From Sipunculus nudus (Eukaryota; Annelida; Sipuncula; Golfingiida; Sipunculidae): DNA of 64,000 bases. The first letter of the stretch is position 1. Every line of letters starts with the position of its first letter. The position numbers were made by a program, and so were the translations under genes. The stretch is from NCBI GenBank assembly GCA_026874595.1, contig JAPPUL010000095.1, positions 62,001-126,000 of the forward strand. Reading direction: 5' to 3'. This document shows, in pieces, positions 35,436-45,081 of the stretch. The notes under the pieces were generated by a model, which was not told the origin of the DNA, ran no database searches, and saw only the letters and a list, made by a program, of their open reading frames with translations.

Positions 35436-36281
35436 TTAAGAAAGTCCTCTTAGTAATAAATCATACTGTTTTAACTCTGTTAGCTTGCCTCGCTTTATAA
35501 GTCCTTTCCTTATTATATTCACTTTCTTTATAAGCTCTTTTTTCGTCTGCTCCTCATATGCCTTTGTAAGCATTTTAAGACTTAATATCTTAATAAGTGC
35601 CCGAACTCGAAAGGCATCCATTACTTCATATCTTTTAGATAATTGATCTTTATGCCCTCCTCGCTTTATAATTAGCTTCTTTTCAAGATAGTATATTGGG
35701 TATATGCTGCAAAGACGTAGCCAGTAATCATAATCCTCACAGGCTTTAAGACTCTCATCAAAATATCCTATCCTATCCAAAACTTCACGACTAAATAGTA
35801 TTGAAGAGGCACTTATTATGCAAAGAAGTAAGCATCTTTCATATATATGTCCGCTATACTTCTTGTGACGCTTTTTTTGATTAAGATGTTTTCCGTTTTT
35901 AAGCCACTTTTCATCTGTATAGATAGCTTTATAATACCCTTTCCGTCTAAGTATTTTAAGTTCTTCCGCTATCTTGTCACAAGCCCATAAATCATCTGAA
36001 TCCAAAAACGATATATATTCTCCTGTTGCACTCAATAAGCCGCAGTTTCGAGCCGCACTAACTCCCCGGCTACTTGACCTATATATATATACTATTCTAT
36101 CAAGAGAAGCCCCGTAACGTTTAATTATATACTCCATACTCCCATCTATAGAACCATCATCTACAACTATTATTTCAATATCTTTATAACTTTGACGCAA
36201 AACACTTTCTATTGCCTCACTCAAAAAATACTTTCTGTCCTTAGTTGGGATTATTACACTTACTTTGGGTCCTTCAAACAT
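35436..36281 (-). CDS. Glycosyltransferase family 2 protein
   Basis: 281 residues with a GT-A fold start VSVIIPTKDRKYFLSEAIESV, nucleotide-binding VVDDGSIDGS and the metal-binding FLDSDDLW. The acceptor region CEDYDYWLRL carries the ED motif of GT2 inverting enzymes. No membrane helix, so it is a soluble or peripheral enzyme that extends a surface glycan. With lpxC, the LpxL-type gene and the manC pair in the window, LPS or O-chain synthesis is the natural guess, but donor and acceptor are unknown. The C-terminal 60 residues are Lys-rich and may contact the membrane. Convergent with lpxC. Confidence 0.88.
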   Translation of the reverse strand: MFEGPKVSVIIPTKDRKYFLSEAIESVLRQSYKDIEIIVVDDGSIDGSMEYIIKRYGASLDRIVYIYRSSSRGVSAARNCGLLSATGEYISFLDSDDLWACDKIAEELKILRRKGYYKAIYTDEKWLKNGKHLNQKKRHKKYSGHIYERCLLLCIISASSILFSREVLDRIGYFDESLKACEDYDYWLRLCSIYPIYYLEKKLIIKRGGHKDQLSKRYEVMDAFRVRALIKILSLKMLTKAYEEQTKKELIKKVNIIRKGLIKRGKLTELKQYDLLLRGLS

Positions 36282-36393
36282 CTTGAAAATTAAATCTGTG
36301 TCTTTAATTATAAATTCATTACATTATTAAAAGAAAATCCTTATACTTTTAGATAATACTAAAAGCAACTTTAACTTAATATGAGGTTTTTAG

Positions 36394-37404
36394 ATGTTAG
36401 ACTATTTGATCTCTCTCAAAGATAGAATTATTGCAGGTGATGCTATTACATACGATGAGGCATTATCTCTTACCAAAGGCAATATTAAAAGCTTTGATTT
36501 ATTTTTATGTGCTAATGAAATACGACAACACTTTATGAACAAAGATATTGTGCTTTGTTCGATAGTTAATGCTAAGTCTGGTGCTTGCCCTGAGGACTGT
36601 AGTTTCTGTTCGCAATCTTCAATTTATAATACTGATAGCCAGACTTACAAAATGATGGAATTTGATGCTCTTAAAGAAGCTGTTGATAATGCAGCAAGTA
36701 ATGGTGCCGGGGAATTCTCTTTTGTTACTAGCGGACGCAAACTTGGTTCTAAAAAAGATGATAGCGAGATTAAACTCATTGCTAAGGCTATTGAATACAC
36801 TAAGCAAAATACCAATATGGAGGCTTGTAGCTCGCTTGGGCTTATGTCTTTGGACGAACTTCGTTTACTAAAGGATGCCGGGATGGATCATTATCATCAT
36901 AATTTAGAAACTGCAAAAAGCCACTTTGACAAAATAGTTTCTACTCATTCTTATGCGGATGAGATACAAGCTGTTGTAAATGCCAAAAATGCTGGACTTA
37001 AGACTTGTTGTGGAGGTATTTTTGGCATGGGTGAGACTTGGCAACAAAGACTTGAGCTTGCTTTTAGTTTAAAAGAAATTGACGTTGATTCTGTGCCCAT
37101 TAACTTTCTTGTTCCAGTCCCTAAAACCCCTCTTGGGAACCTAAAGCTCCTTGACCCTTATGAGGCGCTTAGCATTGTGTCGGTATTTCGTTTTATATTG
37201 CCTAATAAAAATATCATGGTGATGGGCGGTAGAGAAAAAGTATTAAGAGACATGCAATCATGGATATTCTTTGCGGGTGCAAATGGTTTATTAATCGGAA
37301 ACTATCTTACAACTAAAGGACGCTCTTATGAAGACGATCTTAATATGATTGAGGATCTTGGTTTTGCTACTAAAGCTCTTTGCTCTTCACATCATAAAAA
37401 TTAA
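36394..37404 (+). CDS. bioB: Biotin synthase
   Basis: 336 residues, standard length. Radical SAM cysteines 65, 69 and 72 in ACPEDCSFCSQ, followed by the family stretches YHHNLETA, KTCCGGIFGMGE and NFLVPVPKTPLGN. It inserts sulfur into dethiobiotin to give biotin, using a 4Fe-4S and a sacrificial 2Fe-2S cluster. GAGG lies seven bases before the ATG. It stands alone with no other bio genes in the window, so biotin synthesis may be completed elsewhere or this organism may salvage dethiobiotin. Confidence 0.97.
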   Translation: MLDYLISLKDRIIAGDAITYDEALSLTKGNIKSFDLFLCANEIRQHFMNKDIVLCSIVNAKSGACPEDCSFCSQSSIYNTDSQTYKMMEFDALKEAVDNAASNGAGEFSFVTSGRKLGSKKDDSEIKLIAKAIEYTKQNTNMEACSSLGLMSLDELRLLKDAGMDHYHHNLETAKSHFDKIVSTHSYADEIQAVVNAKNAGLKTCCGGIFGMGETWQQRLELAFSLKEIDVDSVPINFLVPVPKTPLGNLKLLDPYEALSIVSVFRFILPNKNIMVMGGREKVLRDMQSWIFFAGANGLLIGNYLTTKGRSYEDDLNMIEDLGFATKALCSSHHKN

Positions 37405-37461
37405 ATTATAAAAATTAAATTATAATAAAGATTAAAAGTCTATTAACTATTTATTTAACTA

Positions 37462-38958
37462 TTATTTATTCAAAATCTTGTTATAGTTTATGGGCTTTTC
37501 AAGTATTGACACTGCCTTTTGTAATTGTGCATCATAATCAAGATCAAATAACCTTACATGCTTTTTATATTTCTCATCACGGATATATCTTCTTAAATCT
37601 CTATCCCTAATAACTACCCCCTCTTTTTTAAGGACCTTTTTAAAATTATCATAATCCTTTTCCCGATAACTTGCCCCATTATAATGCTTTTTCACAAAAG
37701 TTTTCACATACTTACCCTTCGCTATTTTATTATCCATATACATATCGTCAAAAGTCTTTTTGGCAACCTTAACAACAACATCAGGAGTTATCCCTTTATT
37801 ATGGATCTCTTTACCTGAGGGTGTATAATACTTTTGCACAGTAAGCCTTATTGCTATTTTATTATTACCGTTTTTGAGAGATATTATATTCTGTACAGAA
37901 GCTTTACCAAATGTTTTAGAACCTACAAGTATCGCTCTTTTTGAGTCTTGTAATGCTCCTGCTACTATCTCTGATGCCGAAGCGCTACCTTGATTTACCA
38001 ATATCACTATCGGAATATCTTTCTCTACTATCGTGTTTTCCTCGTTCGCATAAAATTCTGTTATTTTACCTTTTTTTCTACCTTCAGTATAAACTATTTT
38101 CCCTTTGTCAAAAAACATATCTGACGTTGATACTGCAGCTTTTAAAAAACCTCCAGGATTGTTACGTAAATCTATCACAAGACGTTCTAATTTCGCCTTA
38201 CGTAGCTTTAAAAGTGCCTCCTTCAACTTATTTACTGTTTGTTTTCCAAACGATATTATACGTATATAGCCAAGCCCCTTTTTTATAAATCCATACTTTA
38301 CCGTTGGGACATTTATTATTGCTCGTGTTATCGTCATTGGTATTAAATCTAGTGCTTCTTCTCGACTAACTTTTATCGATACCTTTGTTCCAGGCTCGCC
38401 TCGTAGTATTTTTACTACATCTGATATATTAAGATCTCGACTTGACTTGCCTTCTATCTCTACTATCTTATCCATCGACTGTATCCCTGCCTCGTAACCA
38501 GGACTGCCTTCTATTGGCGCTATTACAGTTGGATACCTATCACGAAGACCAATATATATACCAAGACCCCCAAATTGATTGCTTAATGACTCATTTAGCT
38601 CCTTTAAATCGTCCTCTGATAAAAAACTACTATAAGAATCGTCAAGCGAACTAAGCATGCCTCTTATCCCTCCATACATCAGATTCTTATACGATACCTT
38701 GCTCTCATCTACGTAGTTACTCCTTATATATCCAACAACTTCTTCTAGTAACTCATAATACTCATCCTCTGAATACTCAATCTCACTAGACTTGCCTACA
38801 GTATCTCCTTCTAAAGCTCTTAGATTAACTAATTTCTCTTTATACCCATCTATTATCTTTTCAAGCCTTAGACTATCTCCAGATAATATAAATCCATATA
38901 ACTGGACCCCCAATAGTAACAGTAACAGCGAGATCCACACTAATCTTTCTTTCTTCAT
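37462..38958 (-). CDS. ctpA: C-terminal processing protease, S41 family (CtpA-like)
   Basis: 498 residues. An N-terminal membrane/signal segment (LVWISLLLLLLGVQLYGFIL) exports it to the periplasm. Then come the N-terminal dimerisation part, a PDZ domain with the carboxylate-binding loop FGGLGIYIG and GSPGYEAGIQ, and the S41 core with DLRNNPGGFL, the nucleophile Ser in GSASASEI (about 328) and the general-base Lys in GSKTFGKASVQ (about 353). It cleaves C-termini of envelope proteins. The C-terminal 130 residues are Lys-rich with a repeated K-Y-K pattern and have no assigned role. Upstream lies a 358-base gap; fliG is further upstream in the same orientation. Confidence 0.93.
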   Translation of the reverse strand: MKKERLVWISLLLLLLGVQLYGFILSGDSLRLEKIIDGYKEKLVNLRALEGDTVGKSSEIEYSEDEYYELLEEVVGYIRSNYVDESKVSYKNLMYGGIRGMLSSLDDSYSSFLSEDDLKELNESLSNQFGGLGIYIGLRDRYPTVIAPIEGSPGYEAGIQSMDKIVEIEGKSSRDLNISDVVKILRGEPGTKVSIKVSREEALDLIPMTITRAIINVPTVKYGFIKKGLGYIRIISFGKQTVNKLKEALLKLRKAKLERLVIDLRNNPGGFLKAAVSTSDMFFDKGKIVYTEGRKKGKITEFYANEENTIVEKDIPIVILVNQGSASASEIVAGALQDSKRAILVGSKTFGKASVQNIISLKNGNNKIAIRLTVQKYYTPSGKEIHNKGITPDVVVKVAKKTFDDMYMDNKIAKGKYVKTFVKKHYNGASYREKDYDNFKKVLKKEGVVIRDRDLRRYIRDEKYKKHVRLFDLDYDAQLQKAVSILEKPINYNKILNK

Positions 38959-39316
38959 TAAATAATCCCTTGTCAGCTAAGATCGTTGAAATAGGTACTC
39001 CATTTACACCTAGACCTTAACTATTTAGTAATATTTATAATCTTCTCGTTATCTAATAACACTATAAGTATTTTGAATAACGCCTTCTTATTTCTAAATA
39101 TCTTTTTAGAAATATACAAATATTATACTAATTAATAAATATCTTAATTAAAAACTAGTTTAAAGATACTTTATCGCTAAAGGCAAATATCTTAAAGCAA
39201 AGGAATTTTATATTATAATACACTTATATAAATCTATACTTGGAGTGTTTGACCTTTTTAATATCCCTACAAAAACTTATAGTATAATTTCTTATATAAA
39301 ATTTATAATACATAAT
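38959..39316. other. 358-bp gap between fliG and ctpA with one strong dyad
   Basis: No gene recognised. TATTTCTAAA (39089-39098) pairs perfectly with TTTAGAAATA (39105-39114) around a six-base loop. It lacks a T-tract on either strand, so it is equally a weak terminator for fliG or an operator for ctpA. The rest is AT-rich with no recognisable motif. Confidence 0.5.
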
Positions 39317-40375
39317 TTATACTACAAGCTCATCCTCTCCTGGCCTTGCTACTACTATCTCACCCTGCTCCTCAAGCTTCCTTATTATTCCCACTATCTT
39401 CTGCTGAGACTCCTCAACGTCCTTTAAGCGAATCGGTCCCATAAAGTCCATATCCTCTTTCAATAACGATGAGGCCCGTTTACTCATATTTCTAAATATC
39501 TTATCTTGTACCTCAGTATCAACTGCCTTAAGTGCTCTTGCAAGCTCCTGCCCATCAACCTCTCGCAACACCTTTTGTATCGACCTATCATCAAGAAGTA
39601 CGATATCTTCAAATACGAACATTCGTTTTTTGATCTCTTCTGCAAGTTCTGGGTCCTCATCCTCTAAATCTTCTATTATATTCCGCTCAGTACCTCTATC
39701 AACAAGATTGAGCACTTCGACTATAGTGTCAATACCTCCAGCTGACGTATAATCCTCACTGGCCAAAGTTGACAACTTCCTCTCCAAAACCCTCTCAACT
39801 TCCCTTAAAACGTCAGGAGACGTCCTGTCCATTGTAGCAATCCGTTTTGCAACGTCTGCTTGTATCTCTTGTGGTAATGCATTTATAATTAATGATGACT
39901 TTTGTGGTTCTAAATATGCAAGGATTAAGGCTATCGTTTGCGGATGCTCTGATTGTATGAAATTAAGTAGATGTGCAGGGTCTGTTCTTCTTACAAAATC
40001 AAACGGTCTTGACTGTATTGAAGAGGTTAGTCTATTTATAACATCCTCAGCCTTTTGCGAGCCCAAAGCCTTTTCCAAAACATCACGAGCATAGTCAACT
40101 CCAGCTTGGGTGATGAATTCTTGAGCCATTATAAGCTCTTGAAAATCTCTTAGTACAAGTTCTCTTTCATGCGGTTCTACTTTGTCTATACGTGCAATCT
40201 CAAAAGTAATCTGTTCAATCTCATCTTCTTTCAAGTATTTAAATATATTAGACGATACCTCAGGACCCAAGACTACTAAAAATATAGCCGCCTTTTGCTT
40301 TCCTGTCAAAGGACGTTTAGTTGAAGAACTTGAAACCCTTGATGTAACTTGTGATCCGCTTCTAACTGTTGCCAT
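39317..40375 (-). CDS. fliG: Flagellar motor switch protein FliG
   Basis: About 352 residues. The frame opens at 40387, but a TGGAG ribosome site lies inside those extra codons, seven bases before ATG 40375, which I take as the start. The N-terminal domain has LTGKQKAAIFLVVLGPEVSSNIFKYL; the middle domain has the EHPQTIALILAYL (EHPQR-type) motif; the C-terminal torque helix carries alternating charges (DRSIQKVLREVDGQELARALKAVD). It couples the stator to rotor rotation and binds FliM and the MS ring protein FliF. It stands apart from other flagellar genes here, suggesting a dispersed extra copy or a separate transcript; spirochaetes often have two FliG proteins. Confidence 0.95.
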   Translation of the reverse strand: MATVRSGSQVTSRVSSSSTKRPLTGKQKAAIFLVVLGPEVSSNIFKYLKEDEIEQITFEIARIDKVEPHERELVLRDFQELIMAQEFITQAGVDYARDVLEKALGSQKAEDVINRLTSSIQSRPFDFVRRTDPAHLLNFIQSEHPQTIALILAYLEPQKSSLIINALPQEIQADVAKRIATMDRTSPDVLREVERVLERKLSTLASEDYTSAGGIDTIVEVLNLVDRGTERNIIEDLEDEDPELAEEIKKRMFVFEDIVLLDDRSIQKVLREVDGQELARALKAVDTEVQDKIFRNMSKRASSLLKEDMDFMGPIRLKDVEESQQKIVGIIRKLEEQGEIVVARPGEDELVV

Positions 40376-40387
40376 AAAAAGCTCCAT

Positions 40388-40722
40388 TTACCATATAGTA
40401 TATAATATGTAATATTAAAAAGAATGTTTATTAATCTTATTTATTAATCTTATTATAGTATAATCCTAAGTTTAGAGAAAATTATTTAATCTTTTTTATG
40501 TATAATCGACCATAAAAAACAAAAATGTATATATTACAAAAAACACTTATACCAAAAGAATGTATTATTGTAACGATGCTTTACACACTTTACAATCTAA
40601 AAGCCATTACTTAAATTATAATATTAAACCATTTACTTTTGTAAGAATTTATTAAGACTTGTCTTATTTGTAGCTTACCTTATTTAAGGTAGCAAAATCT
40701 TTAAAAGAGCATATAAATAAAA
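40388..40722. other. 335-bp divergent intergenic region, fliG / metallo-hydrolase
   Basis: Contains a perfect 13-bp tandem repeat TTTATTAATCTTA (40427-40439, 40440-40452), a dyad AAGAC-TT-GTCTT (40654-40665) and a bulged dyad around ACCTTA/TAAGGT (40673-40693) some 30 bases before the plus-strand gene. ATTATATACT on the minus strand (about 40395-40404) may be a fliG -10. No RNA gene seen. Confidence 0.45.
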
Positions 40723-41460
40723 ATGATAAAAACAACAATAGACAAAAGTATAAAACGCTCTCATAGTTGGGAAGGACAAGATATTGCATGCAAAGTGCTT
40801 TACTCAAGAGCGGGACTTGCAACACAACTACTTTTTAAAAACAAAATGACAAGTAAATTAGTAGTACTTGACTGCGGAGATGGGACAACACGGGATATAA
40901 TAAACTCAGGGGAAGATTTAAACTATATAGAAGGGGTAGTAATAAGTCATGGTCATCCTGATCATATAGGAGGCTTATTTTCCTTACTCTGTACTCTACG
41001 TCTTTTTAAAGTTAGACAAAACATTAAAATATATGTCCCACACGGGTGTTTAGAAGCATCTAAAATCTTTAATCTATTTATGGACTTATACGGCAATGAA
41101 CTTACATTTAACTTGAGCTTTGAGGAGATAGAACCCGGTAGAGTTATAAATATCTCAGGTTTTAAAATAAGAGGTTTTGAAGCACTGCACTATGAAACAA
41201 CGAAAGTACCTAAAAGCAAACTTAGACGAAAAGAGGCTTATAGCTACAAAATAGAGCTTGGGAATGAGAGTGTAGTATACTCAGGAGACACTTTACCTAA
41301 CGAACGTCTTGAAAAGGAGTCAAAAGATGTATCTTTACTCATAATAGAAGCAACTTACGATGATAGATTTAAAGAGACAGTTCCAAATCATCTTGACTAT
41401 AAGTATGCAATGGAAGTTGGGAATAAAGCACGTAAGTACATTATAATACACCGTTTTTAG
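40723..41460 (+). CDS. Metallo-beta-lactamase-fold hydrolase, RNase Z-like
   Basis: 245 residues. The core motif SHGHPDHIGG holds the zinc ligands His76, His78, Asp80 and His81. LDCGDGTTRDI precedes it, YSGDTLPNE supplies the bridging Asp, and the chain ends IIIHRF, matching the terminal His ligand of the family. It resembles tRNase Z, which trims the 3' trailer of tRNA precursors, but is shorter than typical bacterial RNase Z and lacks an obvious exosite arm of about 50 residues. It could therefore be an RNase BN/Z variant or another phosphodiesterase. Followed by a hairpin terminator and then queA. Confidence 0.75.
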   Translation: MIKTTIDKSIKRSHSWEGQDIACKVLYSRAGLATQLLFKNKMTSKLVVLDCGDGTTRDIINSGEDLNYIEGVVISHGHPDHIGGLFSLLCTLRLFKVRQNIKIYVPHGCLEASKIFNLFMDLYGNELTFNLSFEEIEPGRVINISGFKIRGFEALHYETTKVPKSKLRRKEAYSYKIELGNESVVYSGDTLPNERLEKESKDVSLLIIEATYDDRFKETVPNHLDYKYAMEVGNKARKYIIIHRF

Positions 41461-41465
41461 ACGCT

Positions 41466-41490
41466 GCTAGAAACTAACTAGCTTTTATTT
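41466..41490 (+). terminator. Weak intrinsic terminator after the RNase Z-like gene
   Basis: GCTAG-AAACTAA-CTAGC stem-loop (5-bp stem, 7-base loop) immediately followed by TTTTATTT, starting 6 bases after the stop codon. Short stem, so termination may be partial. Confidence 0.55.
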
Positions 41491-41522
41491 AGATATAAAG
41501 ACTTTTAGATATAAAGACTTTT
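41491..41522 (+). repeat. 16-bp perfect tandem duplication in the queA leader
   Basis: AGATATAAAGACTTTT at 41491-41506 and 41507-41522, followed by a degenerate third copy running into the queA start codon (AGATATGAAGAC, 41527-41538). Confidence 0.9.
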
Positions 41523-41531
41523 AGATTAGAT

Positions 41532-42593
41532 ATGAAGACAAAAGATTATAACTTTGGATTAGATGACGTTAGGATATCAACCTATCCAGACAAAGACAAA
41601 TCAAAACTGCTTGTGGTAGATAGAAAAAGAAATACTTACCACAAAGAAGAGTTTAGCAATCTTTTAAACTTCCTAAGCGAAGGAGATTGCCTGGTACTAA
41701 ACAATAGCTTTGTATATCCGGCAAGACTTTATGGAGAGTTAAAGAGCAAGAAAAAGAAGTTTGAGTTTTTATTGATACGTGAGCTTAGAGATGGTGTTAG
41801 TTGGGAGGTTTTAATTAAGAATAGTAAACAGTGCGTGATTGGTGATGAATTTAAGTTTAAAGATGGTGTTATAGGAAAGCTTACATGCAAGTTAGGCGGT
41901 GGATTAAATCATATACGATTTAACGAAAAGCTAAGTTACGAACTACTTGATGAGATAGGCCAAATGGCTTTACCGTCGTACATACTGAAGTTACGAGACT
42001 ATAGAATAGAAGACAAAAAATACTACCAACCAAGCTACACTAAAAAGTTTATAGAAAGTGATATAAAAAGCAAGAGAGTATGCGGGTCAATAGCCTGTCC
42101 AACAGCAGGACTTCATTTTACAGAAGAGCTTTTAGAAAAGCTAAAGAAAGGAGGAATAGAAATAGCATATATAACATTGCACGTATCAGTTGGAACTTTT
42201 AAACCGATAATAAGCGAAGATGTAGAAGGACACAAAATGGGGAGTGAAGAATATGTATTAGAAGCTGAGGAGGCCCAAAAGATAAACAAAGCAGTTAAAT
42301 GGGGAAAAAGGGTTATTGCAGTAGGGACAACGACAACCCGAGTACTTGAACATTGTAGTGCAGGAGAAGGGTTAGTAAAGGCATCATGCGGTTCAACAAA
42401 TCTTTTCATATATCCCGGCTATAAATTTAGGGTGGTAAATGGTTTAATAAGTAATTTTCATATGGGAAAGTCAACCCCGTTGCTTCTGGTGTGCGCATTT
42501 GGCGGGGAAGGACTTATAAAGGAATCATATAAATTTGCGCATATAAATGACTTTGGTTTTTACAGTTATGGAGATGGGATGTTGATTATATGA
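41532..42593 (+). CDS. queA: S-adenosylmethionine:tRNA ribosyltransferase-isomerase QueA
   Basis: 353 residues, complete. It transfers and isomerises the ribosyl group of SAM onto 7-aminomethyl-7-deazaguanine in tRNA, giving epoxyqueuosine at position 34. Family stretches: LVVDRKRNTYHKEEF, LVLNNSFVYPARL, the central MALPSYI, GSIACPTAGLHF, THTHVSVGTF-type LHVSVGTFKPI, VGTTTTRVLE, and the C-terminal NFHMGKSTPLLLVCAF. The start has no strong Shine-Dalgarno. It is followed after 48 bases by the broken miaB, making this a tRNA-modification pair. Confidence 0.96.
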   Translation: MKTKDYNFGLDDVRISTYPDKDKSKLLVVDRKRNTYHKEEFSNLLNFLSEGDCLVLNNSFVYPARLYGELKSKKKKFEFLLIRELRDGVSWEVLIKNSKQCVIGDEFKFKDGVIGKLTCKLGGGLNHIRFNEKLSYELLDEIGQMALPSYILKLRDYRIEDKKYYQPSYTKKFIESDIKSKRVCGSIACPTAGLHFTEELLEKLKKGGIEIAYITLHVSVGTFKPIISEDVEGHKMGSEEYVLEAEEAQKINKAVKWGKRVIAVGTTTTRVLEHCSAGEGLVKASCGSTNLFIYPGYKFRVVNGLISNFHMGKSTPLLLVCAFGGEGLIKESYKFAHINDFGFYSYGDGMLII

Positions 42594-42641
42594 CATAGTC
42601 AAAAATAGAAAACTAATTAATAATTTAGAGAAGAGAATAAA

Positions 42642-43997
42642 ATGTTAAAAGATTTAGATATGAGAGCACAACTTTTAGTAGGAACAAAGAGTTTCAAGAT
42701 AGAAAACTACGGCTGTCAAATGAACTTATCAGACACAGAAGAAGTTGAGGCAAGTCTTTATAATGGAGGTTTTGGCAGGACAGATTCTGCTTCTGAGGCT
42801 GACATAGTAATAATAAATAGTTGTGCAATAAGACAGACAGCAGAAAAGCGTGTATATGGGCGCCCTTAAGGAATATCATACTAAAAAAGCAAATAAAGAA
42901 CAGATATTAGTGTTAATGGGGGTGCGTTGCCCAAAAAGATAAATATGAAATAATAGAAAGCATGCCTTGGATAGATTTAGTAATCGGAACACATGAAAAA
43001 AGCCGAACGGTAGATATTATAAAAGATTACATATTAAATAGTAACACTACCCGAGTACATACGGAGTTTGGTGGTTATGAATTTATGGATGCAAGTCCAT
43101 CAGTAAAAATATCCTTTTAAGGCCGACTTAACAATAATACACGGATGTAATAAAGATTGCAGCTACTGCATAGTTCCAAGCACAAGGGGAATAGAGATAA
43201 GTCGCAAAAGCGATGATATAATTGACAATGTAAAAAGACTTATAGACGCTGGGGTAAGCGAGATAATGCTACTTGGACAAAATGTAAATTCGTATAATAT
43301 TGGAACAAACGATATAAGATTTCCTGAGTTGCTTTTACGGCTTAGCGAGCTTGACAAATTAAAGCGGATAAGATTTTTAACATCCCATCCTATGGACTTT
43401 AGCAATGATTTAATAAGTGCGATAAAGGCAAGTGATAAGATATGCAATTACGTTCATTTACCCTTACAAAGCGGCTCAAATAAAGTTCTAAAGGATATGA
43501 AAAGAGAATACACATATCAAAATTACAAAAAGATAATATATTCTCTTAGGGAAGAACTTCCCAAAATAGTATTGTCAACTGATATTTTAGTTGGCTTTCC
43601 GGGTGAGAGCGCTAAGGATTTTGAATATACACTAAAGGCGATGGAAGAGATAATGTTCGATACAGCCTATATGTTTAAATACTCAAAACGGAGTGGAACA
43701 AAGGCGGCAAGTTATACAAATTATATAGAAGAAGAAGAGAAGCAAAGTCGACTAAGCAAGATAATAGATACACAAAGCAAAATAACAAAAGAGCAAAATG
43801 AAAAACATATAGGCCAAATAGAAGAAGTGCTTATAGAAGGACATAGTAAAAGAGACCCAGAAAAAGAGTTACTTGGCAAAACAAGCGGTAATAAAAATGT
43901 AATAGTACGTGGAGATAAGAGTTTAATAGGGAAGTACTTCAATGTAGTTATAGAAGGGCTACGTGGCAATACGCTAATAGGTAAAATAGTAAATTAG
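42642..43997 (+). pseudogene. miaB: miaB (tRNA-i6A37 methylthiotransferase) with three single-base frameshifts
   Basis: The N-terminal UPF0004 domain (ENYGCQMNLSDTEEVEA, INSCAIRQTAEKRVYG) is in frame until a stop at 42867. The homologous protein continues in the other two frames and returns to the first: LMG-CVAQK, then HGCNKDCSYCIVPSTRG (radical SAM C-x3-C-x2-C), GQNVNSYN, HLPLQSGS, and a C-terminal TRAM domain. Each break is explained by one extra base in a short run: CCC at 42863-42865, GGGGG at 42918-42922 and TTTT at 43115-43118. Otherwise the protein is complete, including all six cysteines. It is either a young pseudogene or a local sequencing problem; if truly inactive, ms2i6A37 modification is lost. 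Confidence 0.88.
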
Positions 43998-44033
43998 AAT
44001 ACTAAGAGAAAAGCACAAAACAGGCGAAAGAAT

Positions 44034-44561
44034 ATGACAAATCTCCCAATAGGACAAGAAAAAGTAGACAAATGGCACAGACTAAAAGCAAGTTATGAAC
44101 CATCGGATTTAAATGAAATCCCAAAAAGATATTGCGCAGATACTAAAAAGTCATATTTGTTAAGATTAGAAGCACTCAAAAATCTTTTAGAGATGCTTGA
44201 CAAAGCAAACAATTATAATGCAAAAGAATTTACAATAAAGTGCGTATCTGCCTACAGAAGCTACGAATACCAAAAAGAGTTATATGAAAAAACGCTGATA
44301 AAAAAAGGTAAAGAGCAAAACGTAGTAGCAAAGCCGGGTCATTCAGAACACCAATTAGGGGTAACAGTAGATATATCCTCCTCGGAAGTAGATTATGAAA
44401 TAGATGAAGGATTTGCCAAAACAAAAGCCTATAAATGGCTTTTAGCAAATGCCACAAGGTATGGGTTTGAATTCTCTTATACAAAAGAAAACCATGAGGC
44501 AAAAGGTTATACCTGGGAACCATGGCATCTTAGATACACCGGGAAAAGGATTCTAAACTAA
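44034..44561 (+). CDS. VanY/DdcY-type D-alanyl-D-alanine carboxypeptidase (peptidase M15B), no signal peptide seen
   Basis: 175 residues. Zinc and catalytic motifs of the M15B family are intact: KPGHSEHQLGVTVDIS (SxHxxGxAxD type, with Thr in place of the usual Ala) and EPWHLRYTG (the Glu-Pro-Trp-His zinc/catalytic loop). SAYRSYEYQKELY is also typical. The family removes the terminal D-Ala from peptidoglycan stems, outside the cytoplasm. Here the ORF starts MTNLPIGQEKVD with no hydrophobic leader, and no upstream in-frame extension supplies one, so export is unexplained. It follows miaB after 36 bases on the same strand. Confidence 0.85.
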   Translation: MTNLPIGQEKVDKWHRLKASYEPSDLNEIPKRYCADTKKSYLLRLEALKNLLEMLDKANNYNAKEFTIKCVSAYRSYEYQKELYEKTLIKKGKEQNVVAKPGHSEHQLGVTVDISSSEVDYEIDEGFAKTKAYKWLLANATRYGFEFSYTKENHEAKGYTWEPWHLRYTGKRILN

Positions 44562-44638
44562 CAATAAATGGAAAAACTATTATACTTAAAGAAAATAGTT
44601 AAAAAGGAAAGAATCTAAAACAAATAGCTGCTAAGAAG

Positions 44639-44995
44639 ATGCTTGAAGAACAAAGACAAATTCAAAAGCCATGGGGATACTACAAAATAATCTATAAAAG
44701 CAAAGGATATAAATTAAAAGAGATAAAAGTGTATCCAAATCAAAGACTTAGTTATCAAAGGCATAAAAAGCGTTCTGAACATTGGTATATAGTGGATGGT
44801 AGAGGTCGGGTTACTATAGATGATAGAATAAGAGATTTGTGTGCGGGTGATTCAGTAGATATTGAAAAAGGCAAATGGCATAGAATAGAAAATATAAGTT
44901 CTAACAATCTAATATTTATTGAGATTCAGCAAGGTGAGTATCTAGAAGAAGATGATATAGAGCGTTTAGAAGATGATTATGGGCGCATAAATTAA
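44639..44995 (+). CDS. Type II phosphomannose isomerase cupin domain, stand-alone
   Basis: 118 residues: a single cupin that matches the C-terminal domain of bifunctional ManC/AlgA. KPWGYYKIIYK, the metal-binding stretch LSYQRHKKRSEHWYIVDG, and the second cupin motif GKWHRIEN are all present. The enzyme interconverts fructose-6-P and mannose-6-P. In most bacteria this domain is fused behind the guanylyltransferase; here it is separate and encoded just upstream of it (86 bases), in reversed order. Provides mannose-6-P for GDP-mannose and surface glycans. Confidence 0.85.
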   Translation: MLEEQRQIQKPWGYYKIIYKSKGYKLKEIKVYPNQRLSYQRHKKRSEHWYIVDGRGRVTIDDRIRDLCAGDSVDIEKGKWHRIENISSNNLIFIEIQQGEYLEEDDIERLEDDYGRIN

Positions 44996-45081
44996 TCCTA
45001 TATCAGACGACATACATTTATCCTAAAGCCTAGTTATATTTTTGTTAGCTATAAATAGTAGTTTTTGATATATTACAAGTT

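Noticed and set aside
42642-43997. Programmed ribosomal frameshifting in miaB
   Set aside because: Three separate +1 events at unrelated runs, without slippery heptamers or stimulatory structure, are not credible as programmed recoding.
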